From JAUIAI01 sp041396585 (GTDB taxonomy: Bacteria; Pseudomonadota; Gammaproteobacteria; Burkholderiales; Burkholderiaceae_E), in assembly GCA_041396585.1 (NCBI GenBank), contig JAWKYG010000004.1, positions 248,001 to 312,000 of the forward strand: DNA of 64,000 bases, given 5' to 3'. The notes beneath the pieces are model-generated. The model had not been told where the DNA came from and searched no databases. It saw only the letters and a program-made list of their open reading frames with translations. Below, one piece after another: positions 9,089-17,500 of the stretch; positions within the stretch are counted from its first letter, which is position 1, and the number at the start of each line of letters is the position of its first letter. Made by a program: the position numbers and the translations under genes.

Positions 9089-10028
9089 ATGAACCCACGC
9101 ATTCTGAAAACGCTGATGCTTGGCGCGCTGCTGGCGATCGGCGCGCCGGCGCTGGCCGAGTATCCCGACAAGCCCGTGCAGTTCGTGGTGCCCTTCCCGC
9201 CCGGCGACATGGAAGACGTGCTCACACGCATGATCGCCGACGATTTTCAGGCCGCCTACGGGCAGCCGGCCGCGGTGGTCAACAAGCCGGGCGGCGGCGG
9301 CGGCCCCTTCCCCGGCGCGGCCGAGGTCGCCAAGGCGCCCGCTGACGGCTCGAGCATCGGCTCGTTCGTGATCGGCGTGCCCGTGGTGGGTCCGCGCATC
9401 GGCATGCCCGAGCTGGAGTCCGAATCCGTTCGAGCCCGTGGGAATCTTCCTCACCTATCCGTTCGTGATCGTGGCCAGTAAACAGGCGCCCTATGACTCG
9501 ATGAAGGCGCTGGCCGAACATGCCAAGAGCCACGATGTCGTCCTGGGTCACTTCGGCGCGCCGCTGATTCCCACCAAGGTCACGCTGGCCCTGGCCAGGC
9601 AGATGGGCTTTTCCTATGCCTCCGATGCCGCGTTCGACGCGCTTGATTGCAACACCATCGCCTCCGGCGACGTCGATGTCATGAACACCACGATCCAGCT
9701 CGTCCTGCCCTGCCTGGACAAGGTGCGGGTGCTGGCCGCGGTCACCGAACAGCGCATATCCGTGGTGCCCGATACCCCGACCGTCGGCGAGCTGGTGCCC
9801 GATCTGAAGCTCGCGCTCTGGAACGGGCTGTTCGTGCGTAAGGAAACCCCGCCCGAGGTGCGCGAGAAGATCGCCGCGGTGGCGCGCAAGACCATCGCCG
9901 GTGCGCGCGCTCAAAAATTCGCCAAGGAAACCGGCGCCCAGATCTACTGGAAGGACGCCAAGGCCTCGGCCGAGCAGATCGCCGGCGACACCAAGGCGTT
10001 CGATGCCCTGAACGCGATGCTCAAGTAG
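9089..10028 (+). CDS. TctC/Bug-family substrate-binding protein of a tripartite tricarboxylate transporter, frame broken
   Basis: Periplasmic binding protein with signal peptide (residues 1-23, ending APALA), then the Bug-family opening YPDKPVQFVVPFPPG and a glycine-rich segment. The frame shifts once near 9423, where an extra base splits ELES from NPFEPVGIFLTYPFV; removing one base gives a continuous protein of about 312 aa, the family norm. TctB and TctA genes follow immediately, completing a TTT transporter that imports di- or tricarboxylates with cations. The ligand is not predictable from sequence. The family calls are secure even though the frame is broken. Confidence 0.85.
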
Positions 10029-10040
10029 GCGGCTCCGGTC

Positions 10041-10565
10041 ATGTCGGGTGCCGGCCGGCCGCAACCGGCGGAGTGGGTTTTCGCGCTGCTTGCGCTGGCA
10101 ATCGGCCTGTTTCTGGCCACGCGCATCGGCAGTGAGCTGAGCTGGCAGGCGGGCCGGCCGCTGCATCGCCAGCCCGGATTCTGGCCCAGCCTGGCGATCG
10201 TGGGCATGGTGGTCTTCGGGTTTTGCTACCTGCTCGGCCGGTGGCGGGCCAATCCCCGGCAAGGGTCGGCCAGTGTGATCGGCGAGATCGGCCTCTGGCT
10301 GCGCGGGGGGGAGTTCGTCGGCTGGTTCGTCATCTATGTGATGACCGTGCGCTGGGCAGGCTATCTGCCCTCGACGCTCGTGTTCTGTTGCGCGCTCGCC
10401 TGGCGGCTTGGCTATCGCAGCCGGCGCTGGCTCGGCGCGGCCCTGTTGTTCGGCCTTTGCACCGTGCTGATCTTCAAGAGCGCGCTGGCCGTGAAGATCC
10501 CGGGCGGCACGCTTTATGAAGTGCTGCCCGACGGCCTGCGCAACCTGATGATCCGGTTCTTCTGA
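10041..10565 (+). CDS. TctB-family small membrane subunit of TTT transporter
   Basis: A 174-aa membrane protein with four hydrophobic segments, matching the TctB small subunit of tripartite tricarboxylate transporters. It begins 12 bp after the TctC-like stop and precedes the large TctA subunit, the canonical C-B-A order. TctB proteins are poorly conserved in sequence, so the call rests on size, topology and position. Residues 20-38 and 56-73 are clear transmembrane helices, and the last hydrophobic stretch contains the conserved-looking FKSALAVKIPGG segment near the C-terminus. Confidence 0.85.
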   Translation: MSGAGRPQPAEWVFALLALAIGLFLATRIGSELSWQAGRPLHRQPGFWPSLAIVGMVVFGFCYLLGRWRANPRQGSASVIGEIGLWLRGGEFVGWFVIYVMTVRWAGYLPSTLVFCCALAWRLGYRSRRWLGAALLFGLCTVLIFKSALAVKIPGGTLYEVLPDGLRNLMIRFF

Positions 10566-10666
10566 TCAGGAGCCTCTGAACCCATGCGCGCCTCGCTCGA
10601 TCATCCGCTTGCGCTGCCTGTCGGCACACGGGTTCTGGTGGGCTGCGGCATGCGCGCATCATCGCG

Positions 10667-12160
10667 ATGAACACCGACACGCTGATTGCCAGCCTCGAGA
10701 TCATCGCGCGTCTCGATGTCATCGCGGCACTGCTGATCGGTTCGATCGGCGGCGTGATCATCGGCGCGATCCCCGGGGTCGGCCCGGCCGTCGCGATTGC
10801 CATCCTGCTACCGGCCACGTTCGCGTTCGAGCCCATCGTCGGCCTGGTGCTGCTGCTGGGCATCTACGGCTCGGCGATGTTCGGAGGGGCGATTCCGGCC
10901 GTGCTCATCAACACCCCGGGCACGCCGGTCAATGCACTGACCACCTACGACGGCTATCCGATGACCCGTGCCGGCGAGCCGCGGCGCGCGCTGTCGCTCG
11001 CCTATTGGGCCTCGTTCGTGGGCGGTATCTTCTCGGTGCTCTGTCTGATCCTGCTGGCGCCGCTGCTGGCCAGGGTGGCGCCCCTGTTCGGCTCGCGCGA
11101 GATCTTCCTCGCCTGCGTGCTCGGCATGCTGCTGGTGGTGATCGCCCACCGTGGTCAAAGCCTGGCGGCGGCATCGCTGCTGTTCCTGGGCATGTTCCTG
11201 CAGACGGTCGGCCTCGAACCGGTGGGCTATACCCAGCGCTTCACCTTCGGCCAGAGCTGGCTGACCTCGGGATTCGATCTGATCGTGGTCGTACTCGGCC
11301 TGTTCGCGTTGAGTCAGGCCTTCGTGCTGCTCACCGGGCGCGACGAGGCGCTCGAGACACCGTCGCTGGCCGGCGGCGGTGGCGGCGGCCTGCGCGAGGT
11401 CGCACGCCACCCGAAGGTGGCGCTGCCGGGCGCTGCGTTCGGTACGCTGATGGGCATGATCCCTGGTGTGGGCGAGTTCACCGCGCAGTTCCTGTCCTAC
11501 AGCTGGGCACAACGGATCTCGAAGGATCCGTCACGCTTCGGTCGCGGCGCGCCCGAGGGCATCATCGCGTCCGAGAGCGCCAACAATGCGGTACCCGCGG
11601 CCGCGATGATCCCGCTGCTGGCGCTGGGCATCCCGGGCGAGGCACTGACCGCCATGATGCTGTCCGTGCTGTATGTGCACAACGTGGTGCCCGGGCCCGC
11701 CCTGTTTCGCGACTCGATGGATTTCGTGCTCGCGCTCTACCTGTGCCTGCTGCTGCTCAATGTGCTGGCGCTGGTCTTTCTGCTGGTTGCCACGCGACCG
11801 CTGCTGGTGCTGATCCGCATCCCGAACCGCTTCCTCGGCATGATGATCCTGACCTTGTCGTTCATCGGCGTCTATGCCCTGCGCAACTCGGTGACCGACT
11901 GCCTGATCGCGGCCGCATTCGGCCTGTTCGGCATGGTGCTCAGACGTCTGCACCTGCCAATCGTGCCGATCATTCTGGGCATGGTGCTCGGCGGCATTGC
12001 CGAAACCCGCTTCCGCACCTCACTGCCGCGGATCAAATCTCCGCTGGACTGGATCGACCGTCCCGTGGCAGCGGTTATCTTCGCCGCGATCATGATCGTG
12101 CTGCTGGTGCATGTGCACGGCCTTTGGCGCGACCGCAAGCAAACATCCGCACGCGCATGA
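10667..12160 (+). CDS. TctA-family large permease subunit of TTT transporter
   Basis: A 497-aa inner-membrane permease with about twelve helices. The TctA hallmark GAIPGVGPAVAIAILLP is present at about 25-41, and its second-half repeat GMIPGVGEF near 265, reflecting the inverted-repeat architecture of the family. ATG 10667 is preferred because it places the first helix as in homologues; the open frame on another phase upstream is a shadow. Together with the TctC- and TctB-like genes it forms a complete sodium- or proton-coupled carboxylate importer. No two-component tctDE regulator is adjacent. Confidence 0.93.
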   Translation: MNTDTLIASLEIIARLDVIAALLIGSIGGVIIGAIPGVGPAVAIAILLPATFAFEPIVGLVLLLGIYGSAMFGGAIPAVLINTPGTPVNALTTYDGYPMTRAGEPRRALSLAYWASFVGGIFSVLCLILLAPLLARVAPLFGSREIFLACVLGMLLVVIAHRGQSLAAASLLFLGMFLQTVGLEPVGYTQRFTFGQSWLTSGFDLIVVVLGLFALSQAFVLLTGRDEALETPSLAGGGGGGLREVARHPKVALPGAAFGTLMGMIPGVGEFTAQFLSYSWAQRISKDPSRFGRGAPEGIIASESANNAVPAAAMIPLLALGIPGEALTAMMLSVLYVHNVVPGPALFRDSMDFVLALYLCLLLLNVLALVFLLVATRPLLVLIRIPNRFLGMMILTLSFIGVYALRNSVTDCLIAAAFGLFGMVLRRLHLPIVPIILGMVLGGIAETRFRTSLPRIKSPLDWIDRPVAAVIFAAIMIVLLVHVHGLWRDRKQTSARA

Positions 12161-12172
12161 GCGCGGTGGCTA

Positions 12173-12874
12173 TCACGGGGATGCGCGAGGGCCTGTGCGC
12201 TGATCGGCCGCGCGTGCGGCAATCGCGATCAGAAGCAGCAACAACGCCACCGCGAGACTGATCTGCACCTCAACGGCGCCCAGCGCATAGGACGACGCGC
12301 CCGCCAGCATGAACCACACGAGTGGCCCGGGTGCCAGCATCAGCGCCTGCACCGGAGGGCAGACCACGGCCAGTGCCAGCGTTGCAAGCGCGGTCGGTGC
12401 GGGCGCCACCGCGAACCATTCCAGGCCCGCCCAGGACCTCCGGGCCACGAGCGGGCCCAGCAGCGGATGCCCGATCAGCGCCCAGATCAGCAGCGCGAGG
12501 GCCGCCCGCCGCGTCAGGCTCCCGGGCGACCAGGCGGCCGGCGTCCGGGGCATTCGAAGGGCGATCGACAAGGGCAGCAACGCGAATGCCGCCGCGGCCC
12601 CGGCCAGCCATGAGCCCACCCAGAGCAGCGGCGCGAGCTCTGAGGCGATGAAGCCGAGGGCCAGCACCAGCCACGCGAGCGCAACGGCAGCGGCGGCCTG
12701 GCGCACGGGCACGGCGCCGGGCCGCCAGACCGCGCGCGCCACCATCAGCGCGAAAACGATGCCCAGCAGATGCAGCGGCCACAGATGCGCATTGGCAAGC
12801 TCCATGAGCCGATAGGCGGTCTCGCGGTCATAGGGAAGGAAATCCGCAATCGCATAGCTGGACCACTCCCCCAT
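12173..12874 (-). CDS. integral membrane protein, DUF6064-like
   Basis: A 233-aa protein with six to seven hydrophobic helices and a short tryptophan/tyrosine-containing N-terminus (GEWSSYAIADFLPYDRET) that resembles the DUF6064 family opening. No catalytic motif is visible and the function is unknown. It is convergent with tctA (12 bp apart) and lies downstream of the aldo/keto reductase on the same strand with only 21 bp between them, so the two may be cotranscribed. The family name is from memory of the N-terminal pattern and is the weaker part of this call. Confidence 0.6.
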   Translation of the reverse strand: MGEWSSYAIADFLPYDRETAYRLMELANAHLWPLHLLGIVFALMVARAVWRPGAVPVRQAAAAVALAWLVLALGFIASELAPLLWVGSWLAGAAAAFALLPLSIALRMPRTPAAWSPGSLTRRAALALLIWALIGHPLLGPLVARRSWAGLEWFAVAPAPTALATLALAVVCPPVQALMLAPGPLVWFMLAGASSYALGAVEVQISLAVALLLLLIAIAARAADQRTGPRASP

Positions 12875-12895
12875 CGCCCTGATACCCCGACGGAT

Positions 12896-13897
12896 TCAGA
12901 TCAGTCGCGCGACATCGGCCGCGATCCGTGCGCGCAATGCGGCATCGGGCATCGGGCCACGCGCGGCGGACATGTTCTGCGCCATATGATCCGCCCGTGA
13001 GGTGGCCGGTATCGCACAGCTGACAAGTGGATTCGAGACGATCCACTTCAGCAATGCCTGCGCCCAGGTCTGACAATCGATCTCCGCCGCCCAGCCGGGC
13101 AGCGGCGCACCGCGCAATCGCCTGGGCAGTTCGCCGCGCACGAACGGCCGGTTCACGATGACCGCGATGCCACGCTGTGCGGCCATCGGCAGCAGACGCT
13201 CCTCGACCGCGCGATTGACCACGCTGTAGCTGAGCTGCACGGCGTCGATCGGCGCCTCGCCGATGATCTTCGCCAAGAGATCGTGGCGCCTGCCATGGGA
13301 AGTCGTGACGCCGAGCAGCCGGACCCGGCCCGCCGCCTTCTCATCGGCGAGCCAGGCGAGCTGCTCACGCCAGGCGACCAGGTTGTGCACCTGCATCAGG
13401 CCGAAGGTGTCGAGCCCCCAGAGGCGCCGGGAGTCCTGCCACTGTTCACGCCCCTCGGATGGGGACGATGTCCAGATCTTGCTGGCCGCGAACAAGCCGC
13501 CGGGATGCTCCAGCGCCGTCAGGCAACGGCCGATGACGGCTTCCGACGAGCCGTACATCGGCGATGAATCGATCATGCCACCGCCATGGTCGAAAAAGCT
13601 GCGCAGCACGCGCGTGCGCTCGGCGATCGCCTGCTCATCATTGCCCACGTTGAAGGTGATCCAGCTGCCCATTCCGATCACAGGCAGCACCGTGCCATCT
13701 GGCAAAGGACGCGTCAGGGGCGGCGTGGCGGCAAGCGACCCCTTGCCGGTTTCGGCAGGCGAGCCGTCGGCCGCCCACGCCAGCGGGCCGGCGCCGGACA
13801 GCGAAGCAGCGAATGCCGGCGCAACCATCTTCAGCAGGCGGCGGCGACCGTCCGAGCTGCAGGTGCAGGTGCAGGTGCAATCGGAGAATCTCTGCAT
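12896..13897 (-). CDS. Tat-exported aldo/keto reductase family protein
   Basis: A 333-aa protein with a twin-arginine-type signal (RRRLLK followed by a hydrophobic stretch to AWAAD), then an AKR TIM barrel. DSSPMYGSSE supplies the conserved Asp/Tyr pair, and the end matches the family (CAIPATSRADHM). The usual Lys and His catalytic positions lie in FAASKIW and LMQVHN. Export of an NADPH-type barrel to the periplasm is unusual but known for Tat-dependent AKRs such as those with periplasmic cofactors. ATG 13897 is chosen because it keeps the Tat signal near the N-terminus. A hexanucleotide repeat encodes alternating Cys-Thr just before the arginines. It is divergent from the thioesterase gene. 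Confidence 0.82.
   Translation of the reverse strand: MQRFSDCTCTCTCSSDGRRRLLKMVAPAFAASLSGAGPLAWAADGSPAETGKGSLAATPPLTRPLPDGTVLPVIGMGSWITFNVGNDEQAIAERTRVLRSFFDHGGGMIDSSPMYGSSEAVIGRCLTALEHPGGLFAASKIWTSSPSEGREQWQDSRRLWGLDTFGLMQVHNLVAWREQLAWLADEKAAGRVRLLGVTTSHGRRHDLLAKIIGEAPIDAVQLSYSVVNRAVEERLLPMAAQRGIAVIVNRPFVRGELPRRLRGAPLPGWAAEIDCQTWAQALLKWIVSNPLVSCAIPATSRADHMAQNMSAARGPMPDAALRARIAADVARLI
13855..13878. repeat. hexanucleotide tandem repeat in the signal-peptide region
   Basis: Three exact AGGTGC units (13861-13878) preceded by one variant AGCTGC. On the minus strand they encode alternating Cys and Thr at about residues 8-14 of the aldo/keto reductase, just before its twin arginines. A 6-bp unit preserves frame when copy number changes, so only signal-peptide n-region length would vary. 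Confidence 0.9.
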
Positions 13898-13992
13898 CGA
13901 AGCACTCCAAAAACAGGGATGCGCGGGCAGGAACCTGCCCGCCCCGGCCTCGCGCTCGACTACGATAACGCATCCATCGGATCCCCGCAGAC

Positions 13993-14793
13993 ATGACACT
14001 CCAGAGCACTGCCATCGCCTTTTTCACGGCCCATGACGACAGCTACATCGGCACCGAGGCTGCGCGCGGCCCATGGTCGGCCCAGCATTGCCATGCCGGG
14101 CCGGTGCTCGCTCTGATCGCGCGTGCGATCGAAGCGCTGCACGAGCCGGATCAACTGCTCACGCGCCTTTCGGTCGATCTGATCGCGCCCGTCCCCATGG
14201 CCGGCGTGCGTGTGCAGGCGTGCAGGCAACGCGGCGGACGCTCCGTCAGCACGGCCACCGCCGAGGTCACGGATCTCGCAGGCAAGGTCTGCGCAAGCGC
14301 GAGCGCGATGCTGATCGGTCAGCGTGCCATCGGCCCGGTGCCAACGGCCGGCGGCCTGCCCCTGCCGCGCGCGGACGCGCGCCACGATCGGTTTCCGATC
14401 CGCGAGACCGCGCACGGCCTGCCGTGCTTCTCAGATCATGTGGCGGTGATGCTGCCCTCTGGCGAAACCGCGGATCCTGGCCCGACCATGATCTGGATGA
14501 AGACGCCGGCGATCATCGAAGGCGAGACGCCATCCGCGTTCCAACGTCTGTGCCCGCTCGCAGACTGCGGCAACGGCATCTCACGCAATGCGGGGCTCGA
14601 TCGCTACAGTTTCATCAATGCCGACATCACGATCGTGCGCCACCGGGTGACCGATGCCGAGTGGCTGGGATCGGCGGCGCGCTCGCACTGGCAGTCATCG
14701 GGCATCGGTCTGGCGAGCGCGGAACTGTTCGATGACGACGGGCCGATCGCGAGCGTCCTGCAGACATTGATCGTTCGCCCTGCCTCGGGCTAG
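13993..14793 (+). CDS. acyl-CoA thioesterase-like protein (double hotdog)
   Basis: A 266-aa protein with the layout of the TesB/4HBT_3 thioesterase-like superfamily: an N-terminal hotdog half (about 20-115, with RLSVDLIAPVPMAGV typical of the central strand) and a C-terminal half (about 130-262) ending in a strand carrying the Gln/Leu-rich VLQTLIVRP. Such enzymes hydrolyse acyl-CoAs in the cytosol. The start ATG follows a weak purine stretch and lies 95 bp from the divergent aldo/keto reductase, so that gap holds both promoters. Substrate chain length is unknown. Confidence 0.8.
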   Translation: MTLQSTAIAFFTAHDDSYIGTEAARGPWSAQHCHAGPVLALIARAIEALHEPDQLLTRLSVDLIAPVPMAGVRVQACRQRGGRSVSTATAEVTDLAGKVCASASAMLIGQRAIGPVPTAGGLPLPRADARHDRFPIRETAHGLPCFSDHVAVMLPSGETADPGPTMIWMKTPAIIEGETPSAFQRLCPLADCGNGISRNAGLDRYSFINADITIVRHRVTDAEWLGSAARSHWQSSGIGLASAELFDDDGPIASVLQTLIVRPASG

Positions 14794-14833
14794 TGCGTTG
14801 AATCGCCAGTCAACACGCATCGAACTGCACGCC

Positions 14834-15529
14834 TCAATCCTTCTTCTTTCCGTACTCCGGGCGCAGCGGCCCGACTGGCAAGCCGCTCGGGCCGTTGAAC
14901 GCGCGCGCGTTCGCGAAGCTCATGGCCGGATAGCCGTTGTCCACGTCGCTGCTGGACTCAGCCACTGATGCGATCGCATGCTTGACTATGGCCCCCAGAA
15001 TCAGGCCGGCCAGACCACCTTGGGCGGACTGCTGAGAATATGGATCATACTCGGCGACCGCTTTGCCAGACCAGATCTCCTGACCCGTGCGTGCATCCAC
15101 CAGGCGGGCCTCGACGGCGGCAACGTTACTGGAATTCACGAGCTGGAACTTGCGGCCATATTCGGTGATGCGTGGATACAGCACGGTGTCCGGGCCGATG
15201 ATTTCGACCAGCTTGGCCAGCGACACCTGATGCATCTCGGCCGCCGTCGGCAGCCCGTTGGCCTGCATCATTTCCTGCACCACCGCCACCGGAAACACAT
15301 AGTAGCCACGCTCGCTCAAGGGCTCGCTCACACTGGCCAGGAACGCGGCATCACCGCGCACCTCGACGCTTTCATTGAGCGGCGGCAGAACCAGGATCGA
15401 GCGTGGCGGCACGCCCTTGTATATCGGCATGTCCGGCGGCTCGGTGGTCGCGCAACCGGAGGTGAACAGTCCTGCGCCGACTCCGGCGGTCGCCAGCATG
15501 CGACGCGACCAGCTCACAAAATTCCGCAT
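14834..15529 (-). CDS. DUF799 (GNA1162-like) lipoprotein
   Basis: A 231-aa lipoprotein: a basic N-terminus and hydrophobic stretch end in the lipobox TSGC (Cys about residue 26). The mature part starts PPDMPIYKGVPPRSILVLPPLN, characteristic of the DUF799/GNA1162 family, which has a TolB-amino-terminal-like fold. The ATG at 15529 overlaps the stop of the DUF4810 gene by one base (TGATG), implying translational coupling. It is the last gene of a CsgG-DUF4810-DUF799 operon conserved in many proteobacteria, whose joint function at the outer membrane is not established. The C-terminal tail is basic (EYGKKKD). Confidence 0.88.
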   Translation of the reverse strand: MRNFVSWSRRMLATAGVGAGLFTSGCATTEPPDMPIYKGVPPRSILVLPPLNESVEVRGDAAFLASVSEPLSERGYYVFPVAVVQEMMQANGLPTAAEMHQVSLAKLVEIIGPDTVLYPRITEYGRKFQLVNSSNVAAVEARLVDARTGQEIWSGKAVAEYDPYSQQSAQGGLAGLILGAIVKHAIASVAESSSDVDNGYPAMSFANARAFNGPSGLPVGPLRPEYGKKKD

Positions 15530-15942
15530 CACTTACTCCGGTGAGACAAGCCATCGACCAAGCGGTCGACCAGGCGTGCGCTGTCGGGGAACACGGTCTT
15601 CTCCTCCAGCAGCAGTTCGCGCGCAAGATCGGTCTGCCCGTTCATTTCATAGAGCATGGCCAGATGCATGCGCCAACCCGGCGGGAGCTTGAGATCAAAA
15701 TTCCTGGCGGTGACCCGATCCCGATCGAATGCGGCAATCTGTTCCTCGAGCGGCATCGAACCCGGCTGCCACAGGGTTTTGTGAATCACCGATGAGTAGC
15801 CGCCCCAGGCATACATCGGGGGCATCGGCGCCTCGCAGGCACTCAAGGTGAGCGCCGCTCCGAGCAGGGTAAGGCGCGTCAGTGGCGATCGCCGGAGACG
15901 ATGTCGCGGGGCTGACCCGGACGTTGAATGGATCATGCTCAT
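15529..15942 (-). CDS. DUF4810 lipoprotein
   Basis: A 137-aa lipoprotein with a long arginine-rich n-region, hydrophobic stretch and lipobox LSAC (Cys about residue 36), followed by the family signature MYAWGGYSSV and a short TPR-like helical pair (MHLAMLYEMNGQTDLARE). It is the middle gene of the trio, joined to both neighbours by one-base TGATG stop/start overlaps. DUF4810 proteins occur almost only between CsgG-like and DUF799 genes, which points to a complex; the partner contacts and function are unknown. Confidence 0.9.
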   Translation of the reverse strand: MSMIHSTSGSAPRHRLRRSPLTRLTLLGAALTLSACEAPMPPMYAWGGYSSVIHKTLWQPGSMPLEEQIAAFDRDRVTARNFDLKLPPGWRMHLAMLYEMNGQTDLARELLLEEKTVFPDSARLVDRLVDGLSHRSK

Positions 15943-16625
15943 CAGCGAGCAGGCACTGTCCAGCGGCCCTGCTGCAGGCCCTCAACCAAACGGTCGACGG
16001 CTTCGCGAATAGCCAGATCCAGCACCTTGCCATTGAGCGTGGTGTCGTAGGCCGCGGTGCCACCAAAACCGAGCACCTCGCGATTGCTCATCGCGTATTC
16101 GCCAGCGCCCTGCGCCGAGTACACCACCTCGGCGGTGCGTACATCGACCACGTTCAGCGTCACCTTCGAGTAAGCGATCTGGGTCTTGCCGCGCCCCAGG
16201 ATCCCGAACAATTGCTTGTCGCCCTCGGTCTTGCGGCCGAACTCGGTAACGTCACCGGTGATCGCATAACTGGCACCGCGCAGGCTCTGCTGCACGCCAG
16301 ACATCTTCGCCTCACGTTCCAACGTGGCCATGTCGTCGCGTTCGAGCACACTGAAGCGCCCGGTCTGCTGCAGATGACCCACGAGAATGGTCTTTGCCTG
16401 GCTACCCAGACGATCGCCCCCGTCCGAGAACATGCCGCGCAGATAGGTAGAGCGATTGTCGAAGTTCCCGACCACTAGCGGAGACTTGGGGCCGACATAG
16501 GGCACGCGCGCCGCGGCGGTCTGAGTGGACTCGATCGCGCGATTGGATTCGGTGGCACAGCCGCCGATCAGCAGACCGATAAAAAGAGAGGCGACGATCT
16601 GTCGCCACAAAGCAGGTGTGGGCAT
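15942..16625 (-). CDS. CsgG/HfaB-family outer-membrane lipoprotein
   Basis: A 227-aa lipoprotein with lipobox IGGC (Cys about residue 23), followed by a CsgG-like domain: LVVGNFDNRS, SQAKTILVGHLQQTGRFSVL and a late TAEVVYSAQGAGEYAMS strand region. CsgG is the curli secretion channel, but no csgA, B, E or F genes are present and the neighbours are DUF4810 and DUF799, so curli export is unlikely. It is the first gene of the trio. The CsgG-family ring fold is established; the role of this trio is not. Confidence 0.9.
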   Translation of the reverse strand: MPTPALWRQIVASLFIGLLIGGCATESNRAIESTQTAAARVPYVGPKSPLVVGNFDNRSTYLRGMFSDGGDRLGSQAKTILVGHLQQTGRFSVLERDDMATLEREAKMSGVQQSLRGASYAITGDVTEFGRKTEGDKQLFGILGRGKTQIAYSKVTLNVVDVRTAEVVYSAQGAGEYAMSNREVLGFGGTAAYDTTLNGKVLDLAIREAVDRLVEGLQQGRWTVPAR

Positions 16626-16856
16626 GAGAGTCTCGACAATGACATGAGTCCGCGGCGGCGTGCTCCGACGCCGCGGCCCCGAACCGGGACCGAGATACCA
16701 ACACGGCAGGCGCCCGCCCGGGGAATCGTCAGTATCTTCGATCCCTGTGAGCCATCCGCACAGACAGTTGTATGCGGTTCATACCAGAATTCGGTAAGGT
16801 CGAGCGCACTTGATGTGCGGGAAGAGAGCAGCTACCCTGGCCGCGCCCTGCGGTGG

Positions 16857-17498
16857 TCAGCGGGCCGTGGCCTCGATACCGATCACGATCAACACCTGGT
16901 AATCCTGTTTGTGACAACCATCGACCGCGGGCATCGCGGCACCGGGGTCGACCGGAAACTCGGCCTGATCCGCCTTGGCCGGCGAGCACGAACCCGCACC
17001 GCCGGCAGGTCGATAGCGCGCCGCCCGGCAGGCCAGATGGGTCACGTCGTACAGGGTTGCGCCCTCGGAAAGTTCCCATCGCATCCGCCCGCGCGTGTCC
17101 GGCGCATGCACGGTCAGCGTGGCCTCGGTGCCGCGGTCGCCGGTGACCCGGTAGCGACGCGCCGGCACCGGAAAAACGGGCTGCTCCATGATCAGGCCGT
17201 GCTCCTCGAGCCACCAGTCCTCGCCATCGAAGCGCCAGCCGGCCGAGGCCAGCCCGCCCTCGCGGACCAGGATCGGGTAGCGATCCAGATCCACGCCACG
17301 GATGCCGGGATCGACGGCCCACAGGCCCCAGTCGGCCGCATCGTCGCCGGCACGCGCATCGGGTGCGCCGAGCGCGGCGATGAACTGCGCCGGGATACGC
17401 ATCATCGGCACCTCGGTTTCGCTCGCGCGCACCGCTGGCGCGAACTGGCCGAGACCGAGCGCGACCGCGATCGCGCAGAGGGTCGGCAGAACACGCAT
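16857..17498 (-). CDS. secreted protein of unknown function
   Basis: A 213-aa protein with a signal peptide (about 1-25, ending AVRA-SE). The mature part is rich in Trp and acidic residues (WGLWAVDPG, DGEDWWLEEHGL) and contains several Cys residues in the second half, compatible with a periplasmic disulfide-containing fold. I do not recognise a family. ATG 17498 is chosen over an upstream codon because it gives a clean signal peptide. It follows the SDR gene by 2 bp, so it belongs to the thiolase-SDR operon, and may act on exported or cell-surface lipid, which is speculative. Confidence 0.7.
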   Translation of the reverse strand: MRVLPTLCAIAVALGLGQFAPAVRASETEVPMMRIPAQFIAALGAPDARAGDDAADWGLWAVDPGIRGVDLDRYPILVREGGLASAGWRFDGEDWWLEEHGLIMEQPVFPVPARRYRVTGDRGTEATLTVHAPDTRGRMRWELSEGATLYDVTHLACRAARYRPAGGAGSCSPAKADQAEFPVDPGAAMPAVDGCHKQDYQVLIVIGIEATAR

Positions 17499-17500
17499 GA

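Noticed and set aside
15942..16625. Curli secretion channel CsgG
   Set aside because: The gene is CsgG-like, but no csgA/B/E/F partners are present, and DUF4810/DUF799 neighbours indicate a different known trio.
16741..16800. Shared operator CAGAATTCGGTA before the CsgG operon and the CoA ligase
   Set aside because: A 12-base match between two GC-rich intergenic regions can occur by chance, the sites differ in flanks, and the genes are functionally unrelated.
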